Shown: one piece after another, positions 54,658 to 62,502 of the stretch
How positions within the stretch are numbered: position 1 is the stretch's first letter
Layout of the letters: every line of letters starts with the position of its first letter
Assembly: GCF_016862395.1 (NCBI RefSeq)
Contig: NZ_BOMW01000041.1
Coordinates: forward strand, 1-64,000
DNA length: 64,000 bases
Source: Actinoplanes siamensis
GTDB taxonomy: Bacteria; Actinomycetota; Actinomycetes; Mycobacteriales; Micromonosporaceae
Reading direction: 5' to 3'
The notes under the pieces: model-generated
Told to the model about the DNA's origin: nothing
Database searches by the model: none
The model's input: only the letters and a program-made list of their open reading frames with translations
Position numbers and translations under genes: made by a program

Positions 54658-55302
54658 CTAGGCCGGGACCGCGACGGACGTGAGGATCAGGCCCTCGGCG
54701 GCCAGCCAGCGGCCGTCGAAACAGCGCGGCGCTCCCGGCGCGGTCAGCGTCAGCCGGGCCCGGAACGTCCCGCCCACCGGGTCGATCGACAGCTCCGCGT
54801 CCTCGAAGTCCAGCCAGCGCGAGGTCAGCGGGAACCAGGCCTTGTAGACCGACTCCTTGGCGCTGAACAGCAGTCGGTCCCAGCTGACCCGCGGATGCCC
54901 GGCCGCCAGCCCGGTGAGCATCTTCCGCTCGGCCGGCAGCGCCACCGCCTCCAGCACCCCGAAGGTCAGCGGCTCGTCCGGCTCGGCGTCGATGCCGATG
55001 GTCCGCACCACCGAGGACTCGGCGAGCACCGCGGCACGATAGCCGGCGCAGTGCGTGATGCTCCCGACCAGCCCGGCCGGCCAGAGCGGCTCACCCCGGG
55101 GGCCGGGCAGCACCGGCGCCGGCGGGCGGCCCAGCCGGGCCATCGCCTGCCGTGCGCACCAGCGCGCGGTGGTGAACTCGTTGCGCCGCTTCGCCACGGC
55201 CTTGCGGACGAGCGCCTCCTCCTCGGCGTACAGCGCGGCGCCGGGTGGGTCGACGAACGTGTCGACTGCGGCCGTGCCGGGCGGAAGGATTGACTCGATC
55301 AT
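54658..55302 (-). CDS. 4'-phosphopantetheinyl transferase (EntD/Sfp type)
   Basis: 214 residues. It transfers the phosphopantetheine arm from CoA to carrier proteins. Signatures are GSITHCAGY, the Mg-binding GIDAEPDEPL and FSAKESVYKAWFPLT. The N-terminal FTTARWCARQAMARLG fits EntD-like enzymes. It could activate the ACPs of the PKS at the left end, although it is 45 kb away. It is convergent with the cystathionine synthase gene, 20 bp apart. ATG 55302 is chosen because similarity begins there. Confidence 0.92.
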   Translation of the reverse strand: MIESILPPGTAAVDTFVDPPGAALYAEEEALVRKAVAKRRNEFTTARWCARQAMARLGRPPAPVLPGPRGEPLWPAGLVGSITHCAGYRAAVLAESSVVRTIGIDAEPDEPLTFGVLEAVALPAERKMLTGLAAGHPRVSWDRLLFSAKESVYKAWFPLTSRWLDFEDAELSIDPVGGTFRARLTLTAPGAPRCFDGRWLAAEGLILTSVAVPA

Positions 55303-55624
55303 GAGGTCCCCGTGGTTCGGCGAGAGCGACGCATCGACAGATGGCGTCGTCGAAATGCTAACCACGCTTGCCGCGCCGGCGGAACAGGGCAGCGAGCCGA
55401 GCGGGGTCGTCCAGGGGCGACGGGTTTGCGGGCGCTGCCCGAGCCGGCCGACGCGGTGGTCACGGTCCGCGAGGACACCCTCCGGGAGCCTGGAGCGGGT
55501 GCGCGGCCTGTTCGCGGACCGCGTCGCGGCCGCGCCGGAAGCCCTGGACGGCCTGGCCCTCCCGGCCCCGGAACACGCTGCCCTGACCGAGGTGGCCGGC
55601 CACCTGACCGATCGCGTCAGCTGA

Positions 55625-55790
55625 TCAGGTGCGGCCCTCGCGCTCCTGGGCGTCGCGCAGCGACCCGGCGTGCGGGACCCAGTCCGCGAGGCGTACCGGG
55701 AAGCCCTCCTTCCGCAGGCGGTGCACGACCGCCGGGTCGTCGTCGACGACCACGGCCACCGCGCCCCCGGCGGCGCCCGGCGCCACCGAC
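55625..55790 (-). pseudogene. Possible C-terminal gene fragment of unknown family
   Basis: The frame encodes AVAVVVDDDPAVVHRLRKEG and then ADWVPHAGSLRDAQEREGRT before a TGA. This looks like the last alpha/beta unit of a HAD- or receiver-like fold, with natural amino-acid composition. Upstream of about 55790 the frame runs into the TetR promoter and no start with a ribosome site is visible. It may be the end of a gene lost at its 5' side, or chance. Confidence 0.35.
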
Positions 55791-55801
55791 AGGAAAACAG
55801 A

Positions 55802-55846
55802 GCCGTAGCACGTCCTCCCGATCGCCGCTAACGTCGTGCCGTAGCA
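55802..55846 (+). promoter_or_regulatory. Direct repeat in the TetR promoter
   Basis: GCCGTAGCA occurs at 55802-55810 and 55838-55846, 36 bp apart, ending 7 bases before the TetR ATG. The copies are flanked by ACG and CGT so that GCACG...CGTGC symmetry also exists. It may be an autoregulatory site. Confidence 0.35.
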
Positions 55847-55853
55847 TTGATTC

Positions 55854-56543
55854 ATGCAGGACGGGGCCGACGCCGCGGTGCGCGCGGCGCTCATCGAGGC
55901 GGCCGGGCGGCAGCTGGCCTGCTCGGCCGACGGCGACATCGCCACCCGGGCGGTGTGCGAGGCGGCCGGGGTCACCCAGCCGGTGCTCTACCGGCTGTTC
56001 CGGGACAAGCGCGGGCTGCTCGACGCCGTCGCGGACGCCGGCTCCCAGCGGTACGCCGAGCGCAAGAAGAGCCTGGAGGTCACCGGCGACCCGGTGGCCG
56101 ACCTGCGCGCCGGCTGGGACGACCACATGGCGTTCGCGGCCGCCAACCCGGCGCTCTACCGGCTGATGTTCACCTCCTCGACCGCGCACCGGCGCATCCT
56201 GCAACTGTTGGAGGCGATACTGGTCCGCTGTGCCGCGGCCGGCGCCCTGCGGACCACGCCGCGGCTGGCCGCCCAGCTGATCCTGCCGGCCAACGTCGGG
56301 GCCGCGCTCAGCCTGATCGCCCAGCCCGGCCTCTACGACGACCCGGCCCTGTCACACCGGATGCGCGACGCCGTCTTCGCCGCGGTCCTCACCGAGCCCA
56401 GCACGCCACCCGGGCCGGACCCGGTGCGTGGCGCCGCGCGTCAACTGCGCTCGCAACTCGCCCTCACCGGCACCGGGCGGCTGGAGCCGGTGGAGGCCGC
56501 GCTGCTCGAACGGTGGCTGGAACGGATGGACCCGGCGGACTGA
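55854..56543 (+). CDS. TetR/AcrR-family transcriptional regulator
   Basis: 229 residues. The HTH lies at about 8-55 (AALIEAAGRQLACSADGDIA ... TQPVLYRLFRDKRGLLDAV). The C-terminal ligand domain contains the common ADLRAGWDDHMAFAAANPAL and LYRLMFTSS blocks. The neighbours are secreted proteins of unknown function, so no target is evident. A direct repeat in its promoter suggests autoregulation. Confidence 0.88.
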   Translation: MQDGADAAVRAALIEAAGRQLACSADGDIATRAVCEAAGVTQPVLYRLFRDKRGLLDAVADAGSQRYAERKKSLEVTGDPVADLRAGWDDHMAFAAANPALYRLMFTSSTAHRRILQLLEAILVRCAAAGALRTTPRLAAQLILPANVGAALSLIAQPGLYDDPALSHRMRDAVFAAVLTEPSTPPGPDPVRGAARQLRSQLALTGTGRLEPVEAALLERWLERMDPAD

Positions 56544-56676
56544 ACCCGCCCGCCATGGATCCGCGGACATCGGTGGCGTCTGGTACGACCTACCGCCGAT
56601 CGCCCGATTCCGATCCTCGCGGAAACGCGGGTTGTCCAGCGCAACCCCGGGCTGGTGACGCATCGTTGTTGTCGTC

Positions 56677-57186
56677 ATGAGCCCTGTCCTTCTCGCCCTG
56701 CTCGCCGCCGGCCTGGCGTTGCCCGCCCCGCCGCTGCGGTTCGACCCGTCCACCGACACCGGGTTCGTCCCCGGCGCCGCCGTGCGCAAGGCGTTCGGCT
56801 GGAGCGAGGCGGTGCTGGCGGCGAAAGCGCGCGGCGTCGAGTTCAGCCGCGGGTTCTGGACCGTGGAGAAGTACGCGGCCACCTGCGGTGGGCGGGAGTA
56901 CCCGCTGGCGTACCAGAGCGAGTTCGGCCGGATGATGCTCACCGACCAGGTGGTCCGCGGACGCGGCGGGAGCCTCGGCTTCCGGATCACCGGGTCGCAC
57001 GCCGGGATCTCCGGGGTCGCGCTGCCGTGGCCGATCGGCAGCGACTGTCCCGGCCACCCGGGCCTGACCATCACCCGGCTGCGGCTGGTCTCCACCGGCA
57101 AGGGGTGGGCGCTGACCGCCGAGTCCGGCGAGGCCAGCCGCCCGCTGCTGGCCGGCGGGGAACCGGCTACCCCCGGACCCGGATGA
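56677..57186 (+). CDS. Small secreted hypothetical protein
   Basis: 169 residues. A short hydrophobic N-terminus (MSPVLLALLAAGLALPAPP) looks like a signal peptide. The rest (TGFVPGAAVRKAFGWSEAVL, YAATCGGREYPLAYQSEFG, GSDCPGHPGLTITRLRLV) is beta-rich with two Cys that could pair. I do not recognise the family. A strong hairpin follows 20 bases after the stop. Confidence 0.7.
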   Translation: MSPVLLALLAAGLALPAPPLRFDPSTDTGFVPGAAVRKAFGWSEAVLAAKARGVEFSRGFWTVEKYAATCGGREYPLAYQSEFGRMMLTDQVVRGRGGSLGFRITGSHAGISGVALPWPIGSDCPGHPGLTITRLRLVSTGKGWALTAESGEASRPLLAGGEPATPGPG

Positions 57187-57206
57187 TCGCCCGGCCGGCG
57201 CTCCCT

Positions 57207-57233
57207 CGCCGCGGGCGCGCCGCGCCCGCGGCG
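57207..57233 (+). terminator. Hairpin after the secreted hypothetical gene
   Basis: A perfect 11-bp stem pairs CGCCGCGGGCG (57207-57217) with CGCCCGCGGCG (57223-57233), with a 5-nt loop. It lies 20 bases after the stop codon at 57186. The remaining 190 bases before the next gene hold no recognised feature. Confidence 0.75.
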
Positions 57234-57429
57234 CTGCGCCCCGCCTCTTCGCGGGTCACCGTGCTCCTGTCGGCCGCGGCGATGTGCCCGCCCTCGGAGC
57301 GGTTCGCGGGTCAGTTCACGGTGACGTGCGGGGCGGGACCTCCGGACTCCGGCGATGGGTGTGGTCCGGTCCCCGACGGAGCCCGGATCCCGCCGCTTCT
57401 CTCCCGCCGCCACTGGGAGGATGTACGAC

Positions 57430-57960
57430 ATGTCAGGATCGCGTCTCGCAACCCTGGTGCTGGCCGTGCTCGTCACCGCAGGCTGCACGAACCATCCCGC
57501 CACGGCGCCGCGCCCATCCGCATCGGCGTACACCGGGCCCAGCGAGCCCGCCGAGCCGTCCGCGAGTGCCACCACCGCCACCCCGCCGAAGGCGCTGAAG
57601 CCGCCCCCGCCCATCCCCGGCGAACTGTCCCGGCGAGTGGTCACCCGCAAGGACGACCACCACGAGGGCAGGACCACCATGGGCGGTTCCGCCCGCGCCG
57701 GCCAGGAGTACTGGCTGCACGCCGCCTGTACCTCCACGACGCCCGGCAGGACGCTCTCCGTCGAGATCCGCAGCGCCGAACCAGGCGCCTCCGGCGATGC
57801 CGTGGTCACCACCGGGCTTCCCTGCGACGGACAGCCCATTGTCGACGGCATCGGCGCCCTGCCTGCCGGGGTGATCGCTGTCTACCTCCATGGGGACCAG
57901 TCGGACGTGCTCTCGGCCTACGCCGTCGTCGCGCCGGCGCCGGCGTCGCCCGAGGGCTGA
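57430..57960 (+). CDS. Hypothetical lipoprotein
   Basis: 176 residues. The signal peptide MSGSRLATLVLAVLVTAGC ends in a lipobox. A Pro/Ser/Ala/Thr linker of about 45 residues follows, then a beta-rich domain of about 100 residues (GSARAGQEYWLHAACTS, TLSVEIRSAEPG) resembling galactose-binding-like or pre-peptidase C-terminal folds. The ATG at 57430 stands nine bases after GGGAGG; the in-frame ATG at 57421 is too close to it. The function is unknown. Confidence 0.75.
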   Translation: MSGSRLATLVLAVLVTAGCTNHPATAPRPSASAYTGPSEPAEPSASATTATPPKALKPPPPIPGELSRRVVTRKDDHHEGRTTMGGSARAGQEYWLHAACTSTTPGRTLSVEIRSAEPGASGDAVVTTGLPCDGQPIVDGIGALPAGVIAVYLHGDQSDVLSAYAVVAPAPASPEG

Positions 57961-58091
57961 CCGTGTTCGCCGGCCCCGGCTGGGCCGGCGCCGTCGCCGC
58001 CCGAAAACTGACGGTGCCACCGCTTTCGACGGTGACGGCGGGCGGCGACGTAGGCTCGGGATTTCGTCGTACGGCGATGGCAGGGTGAGAA

Positions 58092-58718
58092 ATGGCGTTC
58101 GCGGCGGTTCTGCTGGTGTTCGGCCGGGGCGTCCGGTGGACCGGCGACGCCTGGGAGCTCACCCCGGCCAGCGTGGAGCGGGTCCGTGCCGCCCAGCGGT
58201 ACGTCGCGGAGAACGTCCCGGGGCGGGACCGGCCGCGAGTGATCTTCACCGGTGGCTGGCCCGAGGCGAGTGCCGGAGCGCGGCGCCCGCCGTACGGCGC
58301 CGGCGAGGGTGATCTCATGATCCGGGCCGCGCGGCTGGCCGGGCTGGACGCCCGAGCCGATCTGTACGCCGAGACCCGGTCGCGCAGCACGCTGGAGAAC
58401 CTGCTGCACACCGTGGAGGACCGGCTGCTGGCCGGGTTCGTGTTCGACGGCCGCCGGCCACTCGGCCTGGTCACGCACGACTGGCATCTGCCGCGCGTGC
58501 GGTTCCTCGCGGGCAAGACGCTCGGGCTGCGCGGCGACGCCCTGCTGGACATCCCGGCCGGCGGTGAGCGACACGACGACCGGACGGCTCTGCTCGCCAC
58601 GCGGGTCGGCTTTCTCGGCGCCCGGCGGCCGGAGGTGCTGCTGCGCCGCGAGCGCAGGCTGGTGGGCCTGATCCGGTACGCCGAGAGGATGGGATACCGC
58701 CGCCGCGCAACGGGGTAA
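58092..58718 (+). CDS. YdcF/ElyC-family (DUF218) protein
   Basis: 208 residues. VLLVFGRGV, VIFTGG, ETRSRSTLENL and GLVTHDWHLPRVRF are the DUF218 signatures, a Rossmann-like domain linked to cell-envelope metabolism. No membrane helix is present, unlike E. coli YdcF, so it should be cytoplasmic. It lies 28 bp before a GT2 gene with which it may form an operon. Confidence 0.88.
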   Translation: MAFAAVLLVFGRGVRWTGDAWELTPASVERVRAAQRYVAENVPGRDRPRVIFTGGWPEASAGARRPPYGAGEGDLMIRAARLAGLDARADLYAETRSRSTLENLLHTVEDRLLAGFVFDGRRPLGLVTHDWHLPRVRFLAGKTLGLRGDALLDIPAGGERHDDRTALLATRVGFLGARRPEVLLRRERRLVGLIRYAERMGYRRRATG

Positions 58719-58746
58719 AGGCGTCACCGACCCCAGAGGAGATGAG

Positions 58747-59427
58747 ATGAGCGCGGTCATTCTGCTACCGGTCCACCGGCCGGGAGATCAGTTCGTGTCC
58801 CTGCTCGGCGAGCTGGTGCCGGACGTCGCCGACCCGGCCTCCGTGGTGGTGGTGGACGACGGCAGCGGCCCGCAGGCCGACGCCGTGCTGGCGGGCGCCG
58901 GCGAGCTCGGCTGCACGGTGCTGAGGTGCCCGGCCAACCGTGGCAAGGGCGCCGCGCTGAAGGTGGGCCTCCGGCACGTGATCGCGGCTCGGCCCGGGTG
59001 CGACGTGGTCACCGCGGACGGGGACGGCCAGCACCGGGCCGCCGACATCCGCGCGCTGGCCGAGCGGACCGGCCGGGGCCGGCTGGTGCTCGGCGTGCGC
59101 CGGTTCGACCGGATGCCGCCGCGCAGCCGGCTCGGCAACCACGTCGTGCAGTGGCTGTTCCGGGCGGTCACCGGGCGCGCGGTGGCGGACACCCAGACCG
59201 GGCTGCGGGCCTATCCGGCAGCGCTGCTGGAGCGGCTCTGCCGGGTGCCCGGGGAACGTTTCGACTACGAGATGAACGTTCTGATCACGGCGGCCGGCAG
59301 CGGCTGCGGGTTCGAGGAGGTGCCGATCTCGACGATCTATCTGGGCGACAACACCAGCTCCAACTTCCGCGGGCTCACGGATTCCGCGCAGGTGCTGGGC
59401 ACCCTGCTGCGGCACGCCGCCGGATGA
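58747..59427 (+). CDS. Family 2 glycosyltransferase (DPM/GtrB-like)
   Basis: 226 residues, GT-A fold. VVVVDDGSG is the nucleotide-binding motif and TADGDGQH the metal-binding stretch. DTQTGLRAYPAALLERL and YEMNVLI are typical of dolichyl- or polyprenyl-phosphate sugar synthases. No C-terminal membrane helices are present. GAGGAG precedes the ATG. Together with YdcF it suggests a small envelope-glycan unit. Confidence 0.88.
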   Translation: MSAVILLPVHRPGDQFVSLLGELVPDVADPASVVVVDDGSGPQADAVLAGAGELGCTVLRCPANRGKGAALKVGLRHVIAARPGCDVVTADGDGQHRAADIRALAERTGRGRLVLGVRRFDRMPPRSRLGNHVVQWLFRAVTGRAVADTQTGLRAYPAALLERLCRVPGERFDYEMNVLITAAGSGCGFEEVPISTIYLGDNTSSNFRGLTDSAQVLGTLLRHAAG

Positions 59428-59451
59428 CCGGCCGGGTTGGCCACGCCCTGT

Positions 59452-59652
59452 TCAGTCCGGCGACGGCTCGGTCGGGTCGCCCGTGGCGGGGCGGGGACGC
59501 CCCGGCGACGTGGCCCTGATCTCCCGCTGGAGCCGCCGCAGACGGCGTACCAGGCCGGCGGTCAGCTCGTCCGGGTCGGCCCCGCCGGCCCTGCGGGCGG
59601 CGACGGCCGTACGCAGTTCGAGCAGCAACAGGTCCCGCAGGTCCTCGGACAT
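59452..59652 (-). CDS. Small helical protein, last gene of the CHAT operon
   Basis: 66 residues. One or two amphipathic helices (SEDLRDLLLLELRTAVAARR, ELTAGLVRRLRRLQREIRA) are followed by a Pro-rich tail. ATG 59652 lies 13 bases after the stop of the inactive-CHAT gene and has GGGGTGG before it; GTG 59661 is possible. I know no family for it. Its position suggests an accessory subunit of the CHAT proteins. Confidence 0.6.
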   Translation of the reverse strand: MSEDLRDLLLLELRTAVAARRAGGADPDELTAGLVRRLRRLQREIRATSPGRPRPATGDPTEPSPD

Positions 59653-59665
59653 GGCGGCCACCCCG

Positions 59666-62482
59666 TCAGCGACCGTGGTAGGACAGCGCGGCCCACAGAT
59701 CCGGCCGGGTCAGGTCCATGGTGGCCACGGTGTTCAGGTGGGCGCCGGTCAGGAACGGCGGCGCGACCCGCCCGGGGTCCAGCATCCAGCGGTGCACCGC
59801 GCCGACCGCCGCCGCGGGCGGCCGCCGGTGGTCGACGAGTTCCAGGTGGACCAGGAACAGCGCGAGGGCGGCGAACTCCGGGGGCACCGGCCAGCGCCAG
59901 CCGATCACCCCGGTGCAGCCGGCGTCGAGCAGGGCGGGCGCCGAGCCCTCGGAGAGGATCGCCAGCCCGCTCGCGCCCCGCACGGTGGTCAGGTCGAGCG
60001 TGCCGCCGGCCAGTTGCAGCTCGGTGCCCCGCAACCCGCACGCCAGGTGGAGCACGGAGGCCGCGGGCAGGCGTTCCAGCAGGTCCTCCGGCGTTCCGGG
60101 GCCGTCGGCCGGCTCCAGGGCGCGGCCGAGGCAGGCCGAGCGCGGGTAGAACAGCCGCCGGACCACCAGGGTCTCGGCCATCTCCGGGTCCCGGTCGCCG
60201 CGGGGGTTGACCACGAACACCGGAGCGGCGCCGACGGCGGGCGCGGTCCGCCCGGCCAGCCGGATCACCTGGGAACCGGAGGCGACGTGGGCGAGCACCA
60301 GGTCCTCGGCGCGGTGGCGGCCGTCGGGGGTCCGTACCGCGGCCAGGGGCAGCCGGGCGAGGCCGTCGCTCGCCGCCACCAGCAGGCTGCCGGCGCTCCA
60401 GCGGCCCAGGACCGCGGCCCAGCCCGGGTCGTCCGAGACGAGGGGGTCGCTGGCCGGCACGTTGGCGAGCACGTCCAGGCGGTCGGTGGCGGGGTCCAGG
60501 CAGAGCACCCCGGCGGTGCGCCCGGCGTCGTCGGTGGGGTGCAGGTAGAGCAGGGCGTTCGCGCCCAGGTCGCGGACCGCGGCGGCGACCTGCGCCGGGG
60601 CCGGGGGCAGCGGCGCCGGCTCGGCCGGCGGCGCGATTCCCAGCACCGCCTGCACCAGGTCCCGGCCCGGCGGGTCGTCCGGATCACCGGGGGCGGTCGC
60701 GGCGATCTCCAGGGCGATGAACGCCTCCTCGGCGCGGCCCTCGGCCAGCATCCATCCGGCGAACCGGGCCGCCTCGCGCCGGCTGGTGCCGGGGCCGCGC
60801 AGCGCGGCCAGGCCGGCGTCGCGGCTCGGCCCGGCGTCGCCGCGCGCGCGATGCGCCTCGGCGAGCCGCCATCGGGTGCGGGTCCGCAACGCCCCGTCGG
60901 CGAGGGTGCGGGCCGCCTCGGCGAGCAGCGGGATCGCGCCGTCGGGGTCGCCGGCCCGGATCAGCCGGGTGGCGCCCCGGACCGCGAGCGCCCGCGGCGA
61001 GTCCGGGTCGGGGAATGCCGCGTCGTCGCCGATCCGGCCGGCGCGGAGATCCTCGGCGAGCCGGAGCTGTGCCACCGCGGTGTCCAGCACCGGCCGCCAG
61101 GGGTGGTCTCCGGGCACCGCCGCGGCGAGCGTGTCCGGGTCGGCGGCGTCGCCGGCGAGCAGGGCGGTGACGGTCCGGCACAGCTGGGAGAGCGCGTTCA
61201 CCACCGGCGGCCGGTCGGGGATCCGCCGCGCGTAGTCGTGGATCCCGGCGGCGATGCCGGTGATCGCTCCGGCGAACGGCCGGTCGCGGTCGAGCAGGGC
61301 GCCGGCGGCCTCGACGACCACCGGCGCGGCCGGGTGGCCGGCGGGGATGCGGGCGGCCGCGGCGGACAGGTGCCGGGCCGCGGTCAGCAGGGTGCCGTCG
61401 ACCGAGTCGTCGCCCCAGCCGCTGCCCTCGAGCCGGCCGCGCAGCCCCAGCCCGATCGCCGACAGCAGGAAGTCGGTGCCGGAGGCCTCCGAGGCGCCGG
61501 GCTCGTCGACGGCGCCGGCCGCCGCCCCGACGAACGCGTCCAGGTCGCCGGTCGGGACCGTGTGCGGGTCGCTGAGCAGCAGCGTCCGGGCCTGCTGCCA
61601 GACCGGCCGGGTGGGGTCGCCGGCCAGCGCGGCGAGCCGGTCCCGGGCGGCCTGGCGCGCCTGGTCACCGGCGGCGGCCGCGGACCCGGGAGCGGTCGGC
61701 GCAGGCGCGGGCCGCCGGGGCGGCACGGTCGGCGCCTGGTTCTCCTCCTCGGCGAGCACGGTCACGGGGTAGTCGAGCGGGCTGCCCGGAATGAACGGCG
61801 TGCTGGGCATCCCGGTCCGCTGGATCCGCTGCAGCGCCGACAGCGTCTCCATGATCTTGCCGAGGTCGAAGCGTGCGAGATCGCCGGCGAGCAGCGGCTG
61901 GATCGACTCGGCCAGGGCCAGCGAGGTCCGCGCCATGGCGGTGACGTCAGCGCTCAGCGCCGGACCGTCGACGATCTCCCGGAACAGCCGGACCGCCACC
62001 TCGGCGTCGTCGGCGGCGTCCTCGGCCGAACCGGTCAGGAACCCGGCGCGTGCGGCGGCCGGGTTCAGCGACTCGGTCGCCCGCCCCAGGTGCAGCTGGC
62101 CCAGCGAGAGCCGGGTGACGGCCACCTGCGCGGGCGGGAGGCCGGCACCGGTGAGCGCCTCCCCGAGCACGAGGATCCCGGTGTCCCGGTCCCGGGGCCC
62201 GCCGCCGTGCGCCGAGTGCCGGATCGACAGCAGCCAGCCGAGCTGGCCGGCCACCTGCGCACGGGCCGGGTCGCCGGCGTCCAGCAACCGGTACGCCTCG
62301 TCCCACACCTCGATCGCCGTGGACAGGTCCCCCAGGGCGGCCGGCTGTCCGGGCCCGGCCCGCCAGTACCGCCCGGTCAGTTCCTGCCCGAGCGTGACCA
62401 GGATGGGCACCCGGGCCGCGCCGCGCCGCCGGGCGAGCCGATCCCGGAGCCTCGTGATGTTCTCGTCCCCACGGACGTCCAT
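59666..62482 (-). CDS. CHAT-domain protein with degenerate catalytic residues
   Basis: 938 residues. The first 650 or so residues are helical repeats of TPR-like character, broken by a Pro/Ala linker near 300-330. The C-terminal 300 residues align with CHAT proteases (ASVLHLACGLRG ... GLAILSEGSAP ... LLDAGCTGVIGWRWPVPPEF). The His of the usual ASHG is Gly here (LACG), and the Cys of the usual LSAC-x-T is missing (LSEG). It should be a non-cleaving pseudo-protease. It starts 20 bp after the intact CHAT gene with GGAAGGTGG before the ATG. Confidence 0.82.
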   Translation of the reverse strand: MDVRGDENITRLRDRLARRRGAARVPILVTLGQELTGRYWRAGPGQPAALGDLSTAIEVWDEAYRLLDAGDPARAQVAGQLGWLLSIRHSAHGGGPRDRDTGILVLGEALTGAGLPPAQVAVTRLSLGQLHLGRATESLNPAAARAGFLTGSAEDAADDAEVAVRLFREIVDGPALSADVTAMARTSLALAESIQPLLAGDLARFDLGKIMETLSALQRIQRTGMPSTPFIPGSPLDYPVTVLAEEENQAPTVPPRRPAPAPTAPGSAAAAGDQARQAARDRLAALAGDPTRPVWQQARTLLLSDPHTVPTGDLDAFVGAAAGAVDEPGASEASGTDFLLSAIGLGLRGRLEGSGWGDDSVDGTLLTAARHLSAAAARIPAGHPAAPVVVEAAGALLDRDRPFAGAITGIAAGIHDYARRIPDRPPVVNALSQLCRTVTALLAGDAADPDTLAAAVPGDHPWRPVLDTAVAQLRLAEDLRAGRIGDDAAFPDPDSPRALAVRGATRLIRAGDPDGAIPLLAEAARTLADGALRTRTRWRLAEAHRARGDAGPSRDAGLAALRGPGTSRREAARFAGWMLAEGRAEEAFIALEIAATAPGDPDDPPGRDLVQAVLGIAPPAEPAPLPPAPAQVAAAVRDLGANALLYLHPTDDAGRTAGVLCLDPATDRLDVLANVPASDPLVSDDPGWAAVLGRWSAGSLLVAASDGLARLPLAAVRTPDGRHRAEDLVLAHVASGSQVIRLAGRTAPAVGAAPVFVVNPRGDRDPEMAETLVVRRLFYPRSACLGRALEPADGPGTPEDLLERLPAASVLHLACGLRGTELQLAGGTLDLTTVRGASGLAILSEGSAPALLDAGCTGVIGWRWPVPPEFAALALFLVHLELVDHRRPPAAAVGAVHRWMLDPGRVAPPFLTGAHLNTVATMDLTRPDLWAALSYHGR

Positions 62483-62502
62483 GCGATACCACCTTCCGGG
62501 AG

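Larger units (their letters stand above)
55303..55853. other. Intergenic region with no intact gene
   Basis: About 550 bp between the phosphopantetheinyl transferase and TetR genes. The plus strand holds a GC-biased piece ending HAALTEVAGHLTDRVS* at 55624 that belongs to no family I know. The minus strand holds a possible gene end, listed separately. The right end is the TetR promoter region. The rest shows nothing recognisable. Confidence 0.45.
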